DNA of 64,000 nt from Rhodocyclales bacterium (GTDB lineage Bacteria; Pseudomonadota; Gammaproteobacteria; Burkholderiales; Rhodocyclaceae), in the NCBI GenBank assembly GCA_026399475.1, contig JAPLQY010000086.1:96818-160817 (forward strand). The letters are read 5' to 3'. The notes beneath the pieces are model-generated. The model saw nothing but the letters and a program-made list of their open reading frames with translations, had not been told where the DNA came from and did no database searches. Shown here piece by piece: positions 29,159-39,317 of this stretch. How positions within the stretch are numbered: position 1 is the stretch's first letter; each line of letters starts with the position of its first letter. Both the position numbers and the translations under genes were made by a program.

Positions 29159-29659
29159 ATGTCCAAGAAATCCGTTCCTGCTGCTTCTGACACCGAAACG
29201 CGCGCCACGTCCGAACATGCACCCGATCTCCGGCTGTGGTTGCGCACGCTGGCCTGTACCAATCTGATCGAAAACCACATTCGCTCGCGCTTGCGCGCCG
29301 AGTTCGACATCACCCTGCCACGCTTCGATCTCATGGCCCAGCTTGAGCGTTCTCCGCAAGGCCTCAAGATGGGCGAACTGTCCAAGCGCATGATGGTAAC
29401 CGGCGGCAATGTGACCGGAATTACCGATCAACTGGTCGCCGAAGGGCTGGTTGTCCGCGAAGACAGCCCCAAGGACAGACGTGCCTACATCGTCAAGCTT
29501 ACGCCGGAGGGCCGTCGCAGCTTCCGCAAAATGGCGGAATCACATGAACAATGGGTGGTCGAACTGTTCGGCGGAATGGACGAGAAGCAGCGCGGCCAGC
29601 TCTACGAATTGCTCGCCGCGCTTAAAACAAGCGCCGCCCGAACTGCCGGGAAAAAGTGA
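29159..29659 (+). CDS. MarR family transcriptional regulator
   Basis: A 166-residue winged-helix regulator. Helical dimerisation ends flank a MarR DNA-binding core: LERSPQGLKMGELSKRMMVTGGNVTGITDQL, then the wing EDSPKDRRAYIVKLTPEGR. The start at 29159 (SKKSVPAASDTET) gives a normal family length; an upstream ATG at 29048 would add AT-rich-encoded residues that lie over the candidate operator. Such regulators usually sense aromatic or phenolic ligands. The gene precedes an alpha/beta hydrolase, its possible target. Confidence 0.9.
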   Translation: MSKKSVPAASDTETRATSEHAPDLRLWLRTLACTNLIENHIRSRLRAEFDITLPRFDLMAQLERSPQGLKMGELSKRMMVTGGNVTGITDQLVAEGLVVREDSPKDRRAYIVKLTPEGRRSFRKMAESHEQWVVELFGGMDEKQRGQLYELLAALKTSAARTAGKK

Positions 29660-29719
29660 TCTGACACCCGTGGATCAGGGCGCAGGATTGCAGTAAGGCA
29701 GACGCACACGGCCCGCAGG

Positions 29720-30568
29720 ATGCTGACACCACAGCAACTCGACCACGAATACAACGCCCGCGCCGCGATCCCTGATCATCCGCAAATATTTGCCCGCTGG
29801 CGCGCAGATTCGCAGGCAGCCCGCAATGACATGTGCCGGGAACCAGACTGCCGCTTCGGCCCGTCGCCCGGCGAATCCCTCGACCTCTATCCCGCCGCCA
29901 CGCGAAATGCGCCGCTACTGGTTTTCATCCATGGCGGCTATTGGCGTTCCCTCGACAAGCAAGACTTTTCATTTCTCGCTCCGGCTTTCGTGCGAGCCGG
30001 GGTTGCCGTCGCCATGCCGAACTACGGCCTGGCCCCCGCCATCTCGATCAAGCACATGGTGCGGCAGATGCTGCGCGCACTGACGTGGCTGTATCGCAAT
30101 CATGCTCGACTCGATATCGATGCGCGACACATCGTGGTCGCCGGACATTCGGCAGGCGCACATCTGGCCGCCATGATGCTTGCCGCCGACTGGCCGCGAT
30201 GGGCGCACGACCTTCCCCGGCGCCTGCTGTGCGGCGCCGTATGCATTTCCGGAATCTATGACTTGCAACCCCTGGTGCGTGCCCCCTTCCTGCAGGCCGA
30301 CCTCAATCTCGATAACAAAGCGGCGCAGCTTGTCAGCCCGACCAACTATCGACCGCAAGTCGCCACCCCATTGGTCACGGCCGTCGGCGGCAAGGAGAGC
30401 GCCGAGTTTCAGCGCCAGAACCGCCTGATCCGCAAAATCTGGCCGCATTGCTTCCGGCGAGACGTGCCCCTGCCCAGCCGCCATCACCTGGCGAGCGTCG
30501 AAGCTCTAGGTGATCCCGATCACCCTTTGTTCCATGCTACGCTGCGTATGCTGGGAATGACACCGTGA
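29720..30568 (+). CDS. alpha/beta hydrolase, kynurenine formamidase-like
   Basis: A 282-residue cytosolic hydrolase. The oxyanion-hole motif is HGGYW near residue 75, and the nucleophile elbow GHSAG sits at residues 142-146 with Ser 144; a late His (SRHHL) completes the triad. The N-terminus LTPQQLDHEYNARAAIPDH is typical of the esterase/arylformamidase group. The substrate cannot be fixed; it may be an ester or N-formyl compound. The gene lies 60 bases after the MarR regulator and could be under its control. Confidence 0.85.
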   Translation: MLTPQQLDHEYNARAAIPDHPQIFARWRADSQAARNDMCREPDCRFGPSPGESLDLYPAATRNAPLLVFIHGGYWRSLDKQDFSFLAPAFVRAGVAVAMPNYGLAPAISIKHMVRQMLRALTWLYRNHARLDIDARHIVVAGHSAGAHLAAMMLAADWPRWAHDLPRRLLCGAVCISGIYDLQPLVRAPFLQADLNLDNKAAQLVSPTNYRPQVATPLVTAVGGKESAEFQRQNRLIRKIWPHCFRRDVPLPSRHHLASVEALGDPDHPLFHATLRMLGMTP

Positions 30569-30762
30569 CACACGCGAAGATCAGCACCGGGGAGGCGAAC
30601 CAGCGCCGCAAAACGCTCCAGCGCGGGCGCCGCCTGTAATACAATACGCGCCATGTGCGCCCTGCCGGTTGGCGCCCGATCCGGCATTTCGCCGCATTTC
30701 CCTCAAGCGCTTCGCCGCCTGAACCGGTTCCCCGCAAGGGGCAGGCCGATTCAGGAGTTCAA

Positions 30763-32313
30763 TTGAACGCGACCACACAGAGCATTCCCCAGTCCCCAGT
30801 CCCCACGCAAGACATTACATCAGCCGTCGCGCCCCCGGCGCCGTCGGAGGGAGTAGCGCCCAGCATGACTTTTGACCAGCTCGGCCTGCTTCCCGAATTG
30901 CTGCGCGCCATAAAGGACGCCGGCTACACGACACCCACGCCGATTCAGGTACAGGCCATCCCGATCATCATGGCCGGCAAGGATGTCATGGGTGGCGCCC
31001 AGACCGGCACCGGCAAGACCGCCGGCTTCACCCTGCCGCTGCTGCAGCGCCTCGCCCGCCATGCCAGCAGTTCGCCCTCGCCCGCCCGCCATCCGGTCCG
31101 TGCGCTGATCCTGGCGCCGACGCGCGAACTGGCCATGCAAGTGCATCAGAGCGTGGTCACCTACAGCAAGCACCTGCCACTGCGCTCCGTCTGCATCTAT
31201 GGCGGCGTCGATATCAGGCCGCAGATCGCCGAACTGCGCGAAGGCCGCGAGATCGTCGTCGCCACGCCGGGACGGCTGCTCGATCACGTGCAGCAGAAGA
31301 GCGTCAGCTTCAACTTCGTCGAAGTGCTGGTGCTCGATGAAGCCGACCGCATGCTGGACATGGGTTTCATTCCCGACATCAAGCGCATCCTCGCCATGCT
31401 GCCGAAGGAAAGACAGAGCCTGCTGTTTTCGGCGACTTTCTCCAACGAGATCAAGAACCTTGCCGACAGCATGCTGAAGGCGCCACAGCTGATCGAAGTA
31501 GCCCGGCGCAATACGGTCATCGAGACCATCACCCACCGCGTCTATCCGGTAGCATCCGACCTCAAGCGCAGCCTGCTGGTGCACCTGCTGACGCATCAGG
31601 AAGGCAGCGGCAACACACAGCAAGTGCTGGTTTTCGTCGGCACCAAGTTCGGTGCCAGCCGTCTCGCGGTCTATCTCGCGCGGCAGGGCATCGCCGCCGA
31701 CGCCATTCACGGTGACAAGAGCCAGCAGCAGCGCACCGAAGCACTGGAAGCCTTCAAGTCCGGCAAGATCCGCGTGCTGGTGGCCACCGACGTTGCCGCG
31801 CGCGGACTCGACATCGACGATCTGCCCCACGTCATCAACTACGAATTGCCTCACACCGCCGAAGACTACATCCACCGCATTGGCCGCACCGGCCGCGCCG
31901 GCAAGCAGGGCGACGCCACCTCGCTGTTCGCACCTGAGGAAAGCCAGCGCCTGGCCGACATCGAAAGGCTGATAAAGCGCCCGATCGAACGCGTCGAAAT
32001 CACCGGCTTCAATATCGGCACGGCGACCCCTGAACGCGGACGCGAGCGCGGCGGTGGCGGCCATCGCCGCGAGCACGAAGAACATCGCCGCGAGCGCGAA
32101 GTCAAGCAGCACGACCGCCGGCCGCCGCCCCATCTGCCGGCCCCAGTCGCCCACGTGCCGAGACTCGACCCGCGCCTGCCGCGACTCGACTTCGACCCGA
32201 ACAAGCCCTATGTCAGCAAACTTGGCGCCGTCGAAACCAGCGCCGAGAAACCCGCCGCTACGCGTCCGCAAAAACCTGTCGCAGCACTTCTCGGTGGGTT
32301 TGGAAGGAAATAG
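30763..32313 (+). CDS. rhlE: DEAD-box ATP-dependent RNA helicase, RhlE type
   Basis: A 516-residue helicase. A low-complexity N-terminal extension is followed by TFDQLGLLPELLRAI (Q-motif region), Walker A AQTGTGKT, PTRELA, DEAD, SAT, ARGLD and HRIGRTGRAGKQG, then a basic Arg/His/Pro-rich tail (RERGGGGHRREHEEH) likely to bind RNA. The start is taken as TTG at 30763, with AGGAG 5 bases upstream. The ATG at 30865 just before TFDQLG is a realistic alternative. RhlE helicases remodel rRNA and mRNA. The FAH-family gene starts directly after its stop. Confidence 0.92.
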   Translation: MNATTQSIPQSPVPTQDITSAVAPPAPSEGVAPSMTFDQLGLLPELLRAIKDAGYTTPTPIQVQAIPIIMAGKDVMGGAQTGTGKTAGFTLPLLQRLARHASSSPSPARHPVRALILAPTRELAMQVHQSVVTYSKHLPLRSVCIYGGVDIRPQIAELREGREIVVATPGRLLDHVQQKSVSFNFVEVLVLDEADRMLDMGFIPDIKRILAMLPKERQSLLFSATFSNEIKNLADSMLKAPQLIEVARRNTVIETITHRVYPVASDLKRSLLVHLLTHQEGSGNTQQVLVFVGTKFGASRLAVYLARQGIAADAIHGDKSQQQRTEALEAFKSGKIRVLVATDVAARGLDIDDLPHVINYELPHTAEDYIHRIGRTGRAGKQGDATSLFAPEESQRLADIERLIKRPIERVEITGFNIGTATPERGRERGGGGHRREHEEHRREREVKQHDRRPPPHLPAPVAHVPRLDPRLPRLDFDPNKPYVSKLGAVETSAEKPAATRPQKPVAALLGGFGRK

Positions 32314-33156
32314 ATGAAACTGGTCCGCTTCGGCCCGAAGGGTCGCGAAAAACCCGGCCTGATCGCACCAGACAGAAGCCTGCGCGATCTTTCCGCTCAT
32401 GTCGCCGACATCGGCTGGAACGAACTCTCGGCGATCGGACAAAAGCGCCTGCACGCGCTGAATCCCCTCAGCCTGCCCGCAGTGCGCAGCAAGCCGCGCC
32501 TTGGTGTGCCCTTCACCGGGATTTCAAAAATTGTGGGCATCGGCCTCAACTACCGCGCGCACGCCCTCGAGGCGAAGATGCCGATTCCCGCGGAGCCGGT
32601 GATGTTCATGAAGGCCACTACCTGCATCAGCGGCCCCTGCGATCCGATCCTGATGCCCATCGACAGCACCAAGCTCGACTGGGAAGTCGAACTTGGCATC
32701 GTCATCGGTTGCGAGACGCGGCGCGTCACGGAAGCACGGGCGCTCGATCACGTCGCCGGCTACTGCGTGTTCCACGACGTCTCGGAGCGCGCCTTCCAGC
32801 TTGAACGCGGCGGCCAGTGGGACAAGGGCAAGAGCTGCGACAGCTTCGGCCCCATCGGCCCCTGGCTGGTAACGAGGGAAGATGTGCCCGACCCGCAGCG
32901 ACTGCGCCTGTGGCTCGACGTCAATGGCGAACGCATGCAGGATTCCTCCACCGCCGACATGATCTTTTCCTGCGCCGAGATCGTCAGCTATGTTTCAGGC
33001 TTCATGACACTCTTGCCTGGCGACGTGATCTGCACCGGCACGCCGCAGGGCGTCGGCATCGGGCGCGGTCGCTTTCTTCAAATCGGCGACACGGTCAGGC
33101 TCGGCGTCGAGGGGCTGGGCGAACAGGAACAGACCGTGATCGCCACGCGCCCGTAA
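32314..33156 (+). CDS. fumarylacetoacetate hydrolase family protein
   Basis: A 280-residue metal-dependent enzyme. The FAH fold shows KIVGIGLNYRAHALEAKMPIPAEPVMFMK, DWEVELGIVIG with metal-binding Glu and Asp residues, and FMTLLPGDVICTGTPQGVGIG. Family members hydrolyse, hydrate or decarboxylate 2-oxo acids such as 2,4-diketo-3-deoxy sugar acids and acylpyruvates. The ATG abuts the rhlE stop (TAGATG), and an FGGY kinase follows, so a sugar-acid role is possible but not shown. Confidence 0.88.
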   Translation: MKLVRFGPKGREKPGLIAPDRSLRDLSAHVADIGWNELSAIGQKRLHALNPLSLPAVRSKPRLGVPFTGISKIVGIGLNYRAHALEAKMPIPAEPVMFMKATTCISGPCDPILMPIDSTKLDWEVELGIVIGCETRRVTEARALDHVAGYCVFHDVSERAFQLERGGQWDKGKSCDSFGPIGPWLVTREDVPDPQRLRLWLDVNGERMQDSSTADMIFSCAEIVSYVSGFMTLLPGDVICTGTPQGVGIGRGRFLQIGDTVRLGVEGLGEQEQTVIATRP

Positions 33157-33249
33157 AAAGTCGGCGCCGGTCGCTCTGCGTACCTGGGATTCCGCTTCGC
33201 GGGCAGGTATCGGCGCCCTGATCGCACTGCCGGAGGATTGAAGGCCGCC

Positions 33250-34815
33250 ATGGGCAAGGACTACCTGCTCGCCATCGACAACGGCACCCAGAGCGTCCGC
33301 GCGCTGATATTCGATCTGCACGGCCACCTGGTCGACAAGGCGCAGGTCGATATCACCAGCTACCAGTCGCCGCAGCCGGGCTGGGTGGAGAACGATCCCG
33401 GGGAGTTCTGGGCCGCGCTTGGCACGGCGTGTCAGCGGCTATGGGCGAATACCCGGATTCCAAAAAGTTCGATTCGCGGCGTCGTCATCACCACCCAGCG
33501 CGGCACGACCATCAATCTCGACAGCCAAGGCCAGCCGCTGCGGCCGGCCATTGTCTGGCTGGACCAGCGACGCGCCGACGCCAATCCGAAGCTGGCCTGG
33601 TGGTGGGAACTGGCGCTGCGTGCCATTGGCATGCGGGAGACCATCCGCTACTTCGCGCGCGAGGCGGAAGCCAACTGGATCGCCCAGCACCAACCGGAGA
33701 TCTGGGCGCGCACGGACAAGTTCCTGCTGCTGTCGGGCTACCTGAACTATCGCTTCACCGGGCGTTTTGTCGATTCCGCGGCGAGCCAGGTCGGCTACAT
33801 TCCATTCGACTACAAGCGCGGCCGCTGGGCCTCCGCACACGACTGGAAATGGCAGTGCCTGCCGATCACGCGGGAAATGTTGCCCGAACTGATGGCGGCG
33901 GGCGCGCAACTCGGCTGCGTCAGCGCCGCCGCCGCGCGCGACACCGGCATTCCCGAGGGCTTGCCGGTCATCGCCGGCGCCGCCGACAAGGCCTGCGAAG
34001 TCCTCGGCGCCGGTTGCCTCACGCCCGAAGTCGCCTGCCTGTCGTATGGCACCGCCGCGACCATCAACACCACCACGCCGCACTATCTGGAGGCGACACC
34101 CTTCATTCCGCCCTTTCAGGCGGCGGTGCCAAGGCACTACAACACCGAGATCCAGATCACGCGCGGCTTCTGGATGGTGAACTGGTTCCGCGAGCAGTTC
34201 GGCCTGCATGAGGAAATCGAAGCGCGAAAGCGCGGCGTCACGCCGGAGAGCCTGTTCGACGAACTGGTGAACGCCGTACCGCCGGGTTCGATGGGCCTGA
34301 TGCTGCAACCCTTCTGGAACCCCGGCATCAAGATCCCCGGTCCGGAAGCCAAGGGCGCCGTGATCGGCTTTGGCGAAGTGCATACACGCGCCCATCTCTA
34401 TCGCGCCATCCTCGAAGGCCTGGCCTACGCCCTGCGCGATGGCCGGGAGCGCATCGAGCGCCGCAGCGGGAGGAGAATCGAGCGAGTGCGGGTATCCGGC
34501 GGCGGTTCGCAAAGCGACGCGGCCATGCAGATCACCGCCAACATATTCAACCTGCCGACCGAGCGGCCCCACTTGTACGAGACCAGCGGCTTGGGCGCCG
34601 CCATCATCGCCGCCGTAGGCCTCGGCCTGCATCCCGACTTTGCCACCGCCGTACGCGAAATGACCCGCGTCGGCCAGGTGTTTTCGCCCGAAGCGCAGCA
34701 CGTACACATTTACGAACAGCTCTACGAAAAGGTCTATTGCCGCATGTACCAGCGCCTGCAGCCGCTGTATCAGGAGATACGCGAGATCACCGGCTACCCC
34801 GGCCCCGAGCAGTGA
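33250..34815 (+). CDS. FGGY family carbohydrate kinase
   Basis: A 521-residue kinase of the actin-like ATPase superfamily. FGGY N-domain: AIDNGTQSVRALIFDLHG (phosphate-1 loop) and QPGWVENDPGEFW; C-domain: VIAGAADKACEVLGAG and RVSGGGSQSDAAMQITAN (adenosine motif). The sugar is not clear; the sequence is not a glycerol, xylulose or gluconate kinase that I can name. The ATG at 33250 is preferred. A TTG at 33238 lies too close to the GGAGG at 33232-33236. It follows the FAH-family gene by 93 bases and ends before a pair of hairpins. Confidence 0.87.
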   Translation: MGKDYLLAIDNGTQSVRALIFDLHGHLVDKAQVDITSYQSPQPGWVENDPGEFWAALGTACQRLWANTRIPKSSIRGVVITTQRGTTINLDSQGQPLRPAIVWLDQRRADANPKLAWWWELALRAIGMRETIRYFAREAEANWIAQHQPEIWARTDKFLLLSGYLNYRFTGRFVDSAASQVGYIPFDYKRGRWASAHDWKWQCLPITREMLPELMAAGAQLGCVSAAAARDTGIPEGLPVIAGAADKACEVLGAGCLTPEVACLSYGTAATINTTTPHYLEATPFIPPFQAAVPRHYNTEIQITRGFWMVNWFREQFGLHEEIEARKRGVTPESLFDELVNAVPPGSMGLMLQPFWNPGIKIPGPEAKGAVIGFGEVHTRAHLYRAILEGLAYALRDGRERIERRSGRRIERVRVSGGGSQSDAAMQITANIFNLPTERPHLYETSGLGAAIIAAVGLGLHPDFATAVREMTRVGQVFSPEAQHVHIYEQLYEKVYCRMYQRLQPLYQEIREITGYPGPEQ

Positions 34816-34883
34816 ACTCCGCGCGCTTCAAGAGCGAACCCGGGCGCGGCAGCGCGGCCGCGCAACTCCCACCGGGGGATACC

Positions 34884-34933
34884 GTCCGCGGCTGAGCGCC
34901 GCGGACATAAAAAAGCCCACCGCGAGGGTGGGC
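34884..34933. terminator. back-to-back terminator hairpins between the FGGY kinase gene and panD
   Basis: Two stems lie in the 144-base convergent gap: GTCCGCG (34884-34890)/CGCGGAC (34900-34906) and GCCCACC (34915-34921)/GGTGGGC (34927-34933). On the minus strand the second is followed by six T residues, a good rho-independent terminator for panD. The first may serve the kinase gene. Confidence 0.75.
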
Positions 34934-34959
34934 CGATTGATGCCGCTGAAAACAGAAGA

Positions 34960-35343
34960 TCAGGCGGCCGCTTGCGCCGGGATCTGCCGGCTGTGGTGGG
35001 TGATGCGGTTTCTGGCATCGACATAAACCAGATCGGGCTCGAATTGCTGCAACTCGATCTCATTCATCATGACGTAGGTGGCGATGATCAACAGGTCGCC
35101 AGTGGCGGCCTTGCGCGCGGCGGCGCCATTTACCGAGATAGTGCCGGTACCACGTTCGGCGCGAATGGCGTAGGTCGTGAAACGTTCGCCATTATTCACG
35201 TTGTAGATGTCGATCTGCTGGTATTCCCTGATGTCGGCCGCTTCGAGCAGCGCTTCATCGATCGCGCACGAACCTTCATAGTGCAGTTCGGCGTGTGTCA
35301 CCGTAACGCGGTGGAGCTTGGACTTGAGCATCATGCGTTGCAT
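34960..35343 (-). CDS. panD: aspartate 1-decarboxylase
   Basis: A 127-residue pyruvoyl enzyme that makes beta-alanine for pantothenate. It begins [24 protein letters not shown], with the self-cleavage site Gly24-Ser25 that yields the pyruvoyl group, and continues with YNVNNGERF and [15 protein letters not shown]. The start at 35343 has GAAAGG 7 bases upstream. It follows panC after 112 bases and ends at the terminator at 34915-34933, probably closing the pcnB-folK-panB-panC-panD run. Confidence 0.96.
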   Translation of the reverse strand: MQRMMLKSKLHRVTVTHAELHYEGSCAIDEALLEAADIREYQQIDIYNVNNGERFTTYAIRAERGTGTISVNGAAARKAATGDLLIIATYVMMNEIELQQFEPDLVYVDARNRITHHSRQIPAQAAA

Positions 35344-35455
35344 TGTCAGACCTTTCTCATGCAAAGGCGGCAATAAATCGGGGGCAGTCCAAAAGGACGA
35401 CATTCCCGTCGTTTCCGCTGCTGGCACACCGCCGGCATGAGCGCATCGCAGTGAC

Positions 35456-36283
35456 CTAAACTTCCAGATTGTCGATGAGGCGCGTGCTTCCCAAACGCGC
35501 CGCCGCCAACACCACCAATCCGGAATCGTGAGCGGATGGCAATTGTAGATCAAGTTTTTTACGCAATGCAACATAATCCGGCATCCAGCCACCGGCCTGC
35601 AACTCGGACATTGCCCCTCGTTCCAGCACACCCCAGTCTTGCGCTCCGGCGCGCACCGCCTCTACGACTTTAGTTAACACCCTGAACAGGCGCGGCGCTT
35701 CGGCCCTTTCGGCGGCAGACAGGTAGCCGTTGCGCGAGGACAGAGCCAAGCCGTCGGTGGCTCTAACCGTCTCGCCACCCACGATTTCGATAGGCGAATT
35801 GAACTCGCGCACCATGTTGCGAATAACCATCAGTTGCTGGTAATCCTTCTTGCCGAACAGCGCCACGTCGGGCTGGACGATCTGGAACAGCTTCATCACC
35901 ACCGTCGCGACACCACGAAAATGCCCGGGACGGAACTCGCCATCGAGAATATTCGCCTGCTCGGGCGGCGGTTCAATCTGGTAGGTCTGGGGCTCTGGAT
36001 ACATTTCCGCTTCGTCCGGAGCAAATAGATGCCCCACACCGGCTGCTGCCAAGCGCTCGCAGTCCGCTGCAAATGTGCGAGGGTACTTTTCGAAATCCTC
36101 GCCGGGACGAAACTGCAGGCGGTTGACGAAGATCGTTGCGACCACCTGATCGGCATGGTCGCACGCCTGTGTCATCAGCGCAATGTGGCCATCGTGCAGG
36201 TTACCCATGGTCGGCACCAGCGCAACGCGGCCGGCATTCTTCAGCGCGCCGCGCAGGCCGGCGATGGTGTCGTGGATTTGCAT
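35456..36283 (-). CDS. panC: pantothenate synthetase
   Basis: A 275-residue ATP-dependent ligase joining pantoate and beta-alanine. The nucleotidyltransferase HIGH-like motif is [10 protein letters not shown] near residue 26, followed by [35 protein letters not shown] and SSRNGYLS. The start at 36283 gives the family N-terminus [11 protein letters not shown]. It lies 10 bases after panB on the same strand. With PanB and PanD it completes the pantothenate pathway encoded here. Confidence 0.96.
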   Translation of the reverse strand: MQIHDTIAGLRGALKNAGRVALVPTMGNLHDGHIALMTQACDHADQVVATIFVNRLQFRPGEDFEKYPRTFAADCERLAAAGVGHLFAPDEAEMYPEPQTYQIEPPPEQANILDGEFRPGHFRGVATVVMKLFQIVQPDVALFGKKDYQQLMVIRNMVREFNSPIEIVGGETVRATDGLALSSRNGYLSAAERAEAPRLFRVLTKVVEAVRAGAQDWGVLERGAMSELQAGGWMPDYVALRKKLDLQLPSAHDSGLVVLAAARLGSTRLIDNLEV

Positions 36284-36293
36284 CGGAAATGAA

Positions 36294-37106
36294 TCAGTAA
36301 CTGTGTTCTGACGTGGGGTAGGACCCGTTCCTGACCGCCTCGACATAGGCTCGCACGGCGCCATCTATGCTCTGTGCCTCGAGCATGAAGTCCTTGACGA
36401 AACGGCCCTTCTTGCCCGGATAAACGCCCAGCATGTCGTGCAGCACCAGTACCTGGCCCGAGCAACCGGGGCCGGCACCGATGCCGATGGTGGGAATCGT
36501 CAGCGCCTGTGTCAGTTCGCTGCCGAGCACGGCCGGAATCATTTCGAGCAGCAGCATCGCTGCACCGGCTTGCTGCAGCGCCAGTGCATCGTCCTTCATG
36601 CGGGCAGCGGCTTGTTCACCTTTGCCCTGAATGCGATAGCCGCCAAGCGCATGTACCGATTGGGGGGTGAGGCCGATGTGCGCCCAGACCGGGATGCCGC
36701 GTTCGACGAGGAAATGCACCGTCTCCGCCATGACCTCGCCGCCTTCCAGCTTGATCATCTCGGCGCCTGCGGCTAGCAGGCGCACGGCGTTCCTCATGGC
36801 CAGTTCCTTCGATTCCTGGTAGCTGCCAAAGGGCATATCGGCGGCCACCATGGCCCGTTGCGCCATGTGGCCGACGCATTCGGTGTGATAGACCATCTGC
36901 TCCATGGTCACCGGCAGCGTCGAGGTCTTGCCCTGGATGACGTTGCCGAGCGAGTCGCCCACGAGAATGACGTCGACACCGCAACGGTCCTCCAGCGCCG
37001 CGAAGCTGGCGTCGTAGGCGGTAAGCGTGGCGATCTTCTCGCCGTCCTTCTTCATGCGGCCCAACTCGGGCAGTGTGATCGGCTTGTTGCTGGCTAGATA
37101 GGTCAT
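36294..37106 (-). CDS. panB: 3-methyl-2-oxobutanoate hydroxymethyltransferase
   Basis: A 270-residue TIM-barrel enzyme that adds a hydroxymethyl group from methylenetetrahydrofolate to ketoisovalerate. Family motifs include [40 protein letters not shown] and [22 protein letters not shown]. The start at 37106 overlaps the DUF486 stop by 4 bases (ATGA). Its cofactor need fits the neighbouring folK, a folate-synthesis gene. Confidence 0.96.
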   Translation of the reverse strand: MTYLASNKPITLPELGRMKKDGEKIATLTAYDASFAALEDRCGVDVILVGDSLGNVIQGKTSTLPVTMEQMVYHTECVGHMAQRAMVAADMPFGSYQESKELAMRNAVRLLAAGAEMIKLEGGEVMAETVHFLVERGIPVWAHIGLTPQSVHALGGYRIQGKGEQAAARMKDDALALQQAGAAMLLLEMIPAVLGSELTQALTIPTIGIGAGPGCSGQVLVLHDMLGVYPGKKGRFVKDFMLEAQSIDGAVRAYVEAVRNGSYPTSEHSY

Positions 37107-37465
37107 GGCGAGCGGAAAATAAAGTAAACGGCGCCTAGGATACACAAACCGGCCCAGAGGTAATCGAGCTTGAGCGGTTCCCGCATGTAGAACACAACAA
37201 AGGGCACGAACACCGTGAGAGTGATCACTTCCTGCAGGATCTTCAGTTTCCCCAGCGACATCTCATGATGGCCGATGCGATTGGCCGGCACCTGCAGCAG
37301 GTACTCGAACAGCGCAATGCCCCATGAGGCCAGCGCCGCGATCCACCACGGCCGGTCGTTGAGATTCCTGAGATGGGCGTACCAGGCAAAAGTCATGAAG
37401 ACATTCGACGCCGTGAGCAACAGCGCGGTCTGCCAGACAACAGGAATGTGCAGCACCGACGCCAT
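37103..37465 (-). CDS. DUF486/DMT-like small membrane protein
   Basis: A 120-residue protein with four hydrophobic helices. Motifs such as [41 protein letters not shown] and the final [14 protein letters not shown] match the DUF486 family, related to the drug/metabolite transporter superfamily. The substrate is unknown. It sits between folK (3 bases away) and panB (4-base overlap), so it is part of that operon. Confidence 0.87.
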   Translation of the reverse strand: MASVLHIPVVWQTALLLTASNVFMTFAWYAHLRNLNDRPWWIAALASWGIALFEYLLQVPANRIGHHEMSLGKLKILQEVITLTVFVPFVVFYMREPLKLDYLWAGLCILGAVYFIFRSP

Positions 37466-37468
37466 GGT

Positions 37469-37963
37469 TCAGGCCGGCTGTGGCAACATTTTTTCTATCT
37501 GCTGGTCGGCGCAGCGCAGCAGCAGTTCGGCCACGGCGCCACGACCGGGAATGTTCAGCTGTGGCGCGATTTCGGCCAGCGGTGCGAGCACGAATGCACG
37601 CTCATGCAGGCGCGGATGCGGCAGGGTGAGTTGCGGGTCGTTGCTGATCGTGTCGCCATAGAGCAGCAGGTCGAGATCCAGCGTGCGCGGTGCGTTTTTC
37701 ACGCTGCGCTGGCGGCCGAAACGCGCTTCAATCGCAAACAGGGACTCCAGAAGAGTCGGTGCTGGCACCATGGCAAGCAGTTCTACGACGGCATTGATGA
37801 AGTCGGGCTGATGCTTGAGGCCCACAGGCGCCGTGCGGTACAGGGAAGAGGCGGCGACGAATTCGGCCTGCGGCAGTCCGCGCAGGGCAAGGATGGCCGC
37901 TTTCACCGTCGCCACCGGGTCCCCCAGATTGGCGCCCAGCGCGATGAAGCAACGCTGGCTCAC
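37469..37963 (-). CDS. folK: 2-amino-4-hydroxy-6-hydroxymethyldihydropteridine diphosphokinase
   Basis: A 164-residue HPPK enzyme of folate synthesis. It shows FIALGANLGDP at the start, SSLYRTAPVG, DFINAVVEL, and the signature RTLDLDLLLYGD with the Mg-binding Asp pair, then LPHPRLHERAFVLAPL. The start is taken as GTG at 37963, one base after the pcnB stop, because the resulting SQRCFIALGANLG fits the family. An in-frame ATG at 38005 would overlap pcnB by 41 bases. Confidence 0.93.
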   Translation of the reverse strand: MSQRCFIALGANLGDPVATVKAAILALRGLPQAEFVAASSLYRTAPVGLKHQPDFINAVVELLAMVPAPTLLESLFAIEARFGRQRSVKNAPRTLDLDLLLYGDTISNDPQLTLPHPRLHERAFVLAPLAEIAPQLNIPGRGAVAELLLRCADQQIEKMLPQPA

Positions 37964-37964
37964 G

Positions 37965-39317
37965 TCAGCCTGCGCTGGATGCGCCGCTTGCCATGTCGCC
38001 CTCACCCGCCGCCTTCTTGCCGCGAACGCGACGCCGGCGTTTCTTGGGGCCGCTGTCGGGTATCAGCAAGGCCTCACGGCCCTCAGGATCGGCATTCTGG
38101 AACTCATGCCACCAGGTCGAGATCTCCATGTCGATCTCGCCGCTCTCGGCGCGCAGCGCCAGGAAATCATAGCCGGCACGAAAACGCGGCAGCTCGATCA
38201 GGCGATAAGGTGATTTTCCGGCGCGCTTCTCGAAGCGCGGTTGCAGCGCCCAGATATCCTTGATGTCGCCGACTATGCGGCGCGTGATGGCGAGCTTCTC
38301 GCCCTGAGCATCCAGCACCTCGTCCATCGCTTCGTACAGCGCCGGGATCGGCACTTCGCCGCGGGCCTTGCGTGCTTCCCACGCCGCCAGCACTTCGTGC
38401 CAGAGCAGGGTGGCGAACAGATAGCCGGGCGACAGCGATTTGCCGGCCTTGACCCGCGCGTCGGTACTGGCCAGCGAGAGCATGACGAACTTCTCGCCCA
38501 GCGGCTGCTCCAGAATGACGTCCAGCAGCGGCAGCAGGCCGTGATGCAGGCCATCGTCGCGCAGACGCTTGACGCATTCGACCGAGTGCCCGGAAAACAG
38601 CAGCTTCAGCATCTCGTCGAACATCCGCGCTGCCGGCACGTTTTCCATCAGGTCGGCCATCTCGCGAATGGGTGCGCGTACCGCCGGATCGAGCGTCAGC
38701 CCCAGCTTGGCGGAAAGCCGCACCGCGCGCAGCATGCGCACCGGGTCCTCGCGGTAGCGCAGCTTCGGCTCGCCGATCATGCGCAGCGTTTTTTGTTTCA
38801 GGTCGGCAACGCCGTGGTGATAGTCGATCACCGTCTCGGCGGCCGGATCGTAATACAGGGCATTGACCGTAAAGTCGCGCCGCGCGGCGTCCTCGGCGAT
38901 GGAGCCGAAAACGTTGTCGCGCAGCACGCGGCCATGCTCATCCTTGACGGTATGGGCATCGTGCGCGGCGCGAAAGGTGGACACTTCGAGCGTCTCGCCG
39001 CCCTGCATCACATGCACGATCTGGAAGCGGCGGCCGATGATGCGCGCGCGGCGGAACAGGGCGCGCACCTGCTCCGGCGTCGCATCGGTGGCGATGTCGT
39101 AGTCTTTGGGATCGATCCCGGCGATCAGGTCGCGCACCGCGCCACCCACGATATAGGCCTTGTGCCCCGCCTGCTGCAGGGTTTCGCAGGTGCGGCGGGC
39201 GCCCAGCGAAACGTGGTCGCGGCGAATGCCATGGCGCGCCACGGGGATGATGGCAGGACCGTGGGACGAAGGGGAGTCGCCGCGACGAAACACGTGGCGC
39301 AGGAACTTGCGGATCAT
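37965..39317 (-). CDS. pcnB: poly(A) polymerase I (PcnB-type)
   Basis: A 450-residue nucleotidyltransferase of the class II tRNA-NTase/PcnB family. The catalytic head shows AYIVGGAVRDLIAG and DYDIATDATPEQV with the metal Asp pair, followed by RRDFTVNALYYD and RYREDPVRMLRAVRLSAKLG. A basic C-terminal tail (PKKRRRRVRGKKA) is typical of poly(A) polymerases rather than CCA enzymes. It adds poly(A) tails that mark RNA for decay. The start at 39317 gives IRKFLRHVFRRG. It is divergent from valS, 138 bases away, and heads the folK-pan operon. Confidence 0.94.
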   Translation of the reverse strand: MIRKFLRHVFRRGDSPSSHGPAIIPVARHGIRRDHVSLGARRTCETLQQAGHKAYIVGGAVRDLIAGIDPKDYDIATDATPEQVRALFRRARIIGRRFQIVHVMQGGETLEVSTFRAAHDAHTVKDEHGRVLRDNVFGSIAEDAARRDFTVNALYYDPAAETVIDYHHGVADLKQKTLRMIGEPKLRYREDPVRMLRAVRLSAKLGLTLDPAVRAPIREMADLMENVPAARMFDEMLKLLFSGHSVECVKRLRDDGLHHGLLPLLDVILEQPLGEKFVMLSLASTDARVKAGKSLSPGYLFATLLWHEVLAAWEARKARGEVPIPALYEAMDEVLDAQGEKLAITRRIVGDIKDIWALQPRFEKRAGKSPYRLIELPRFRAGYDFLALRAESGEIDMEISTWWHEFQNADPEGREALLIPDSGPKKRRRRVRGKKAAGEGDMASGASSAG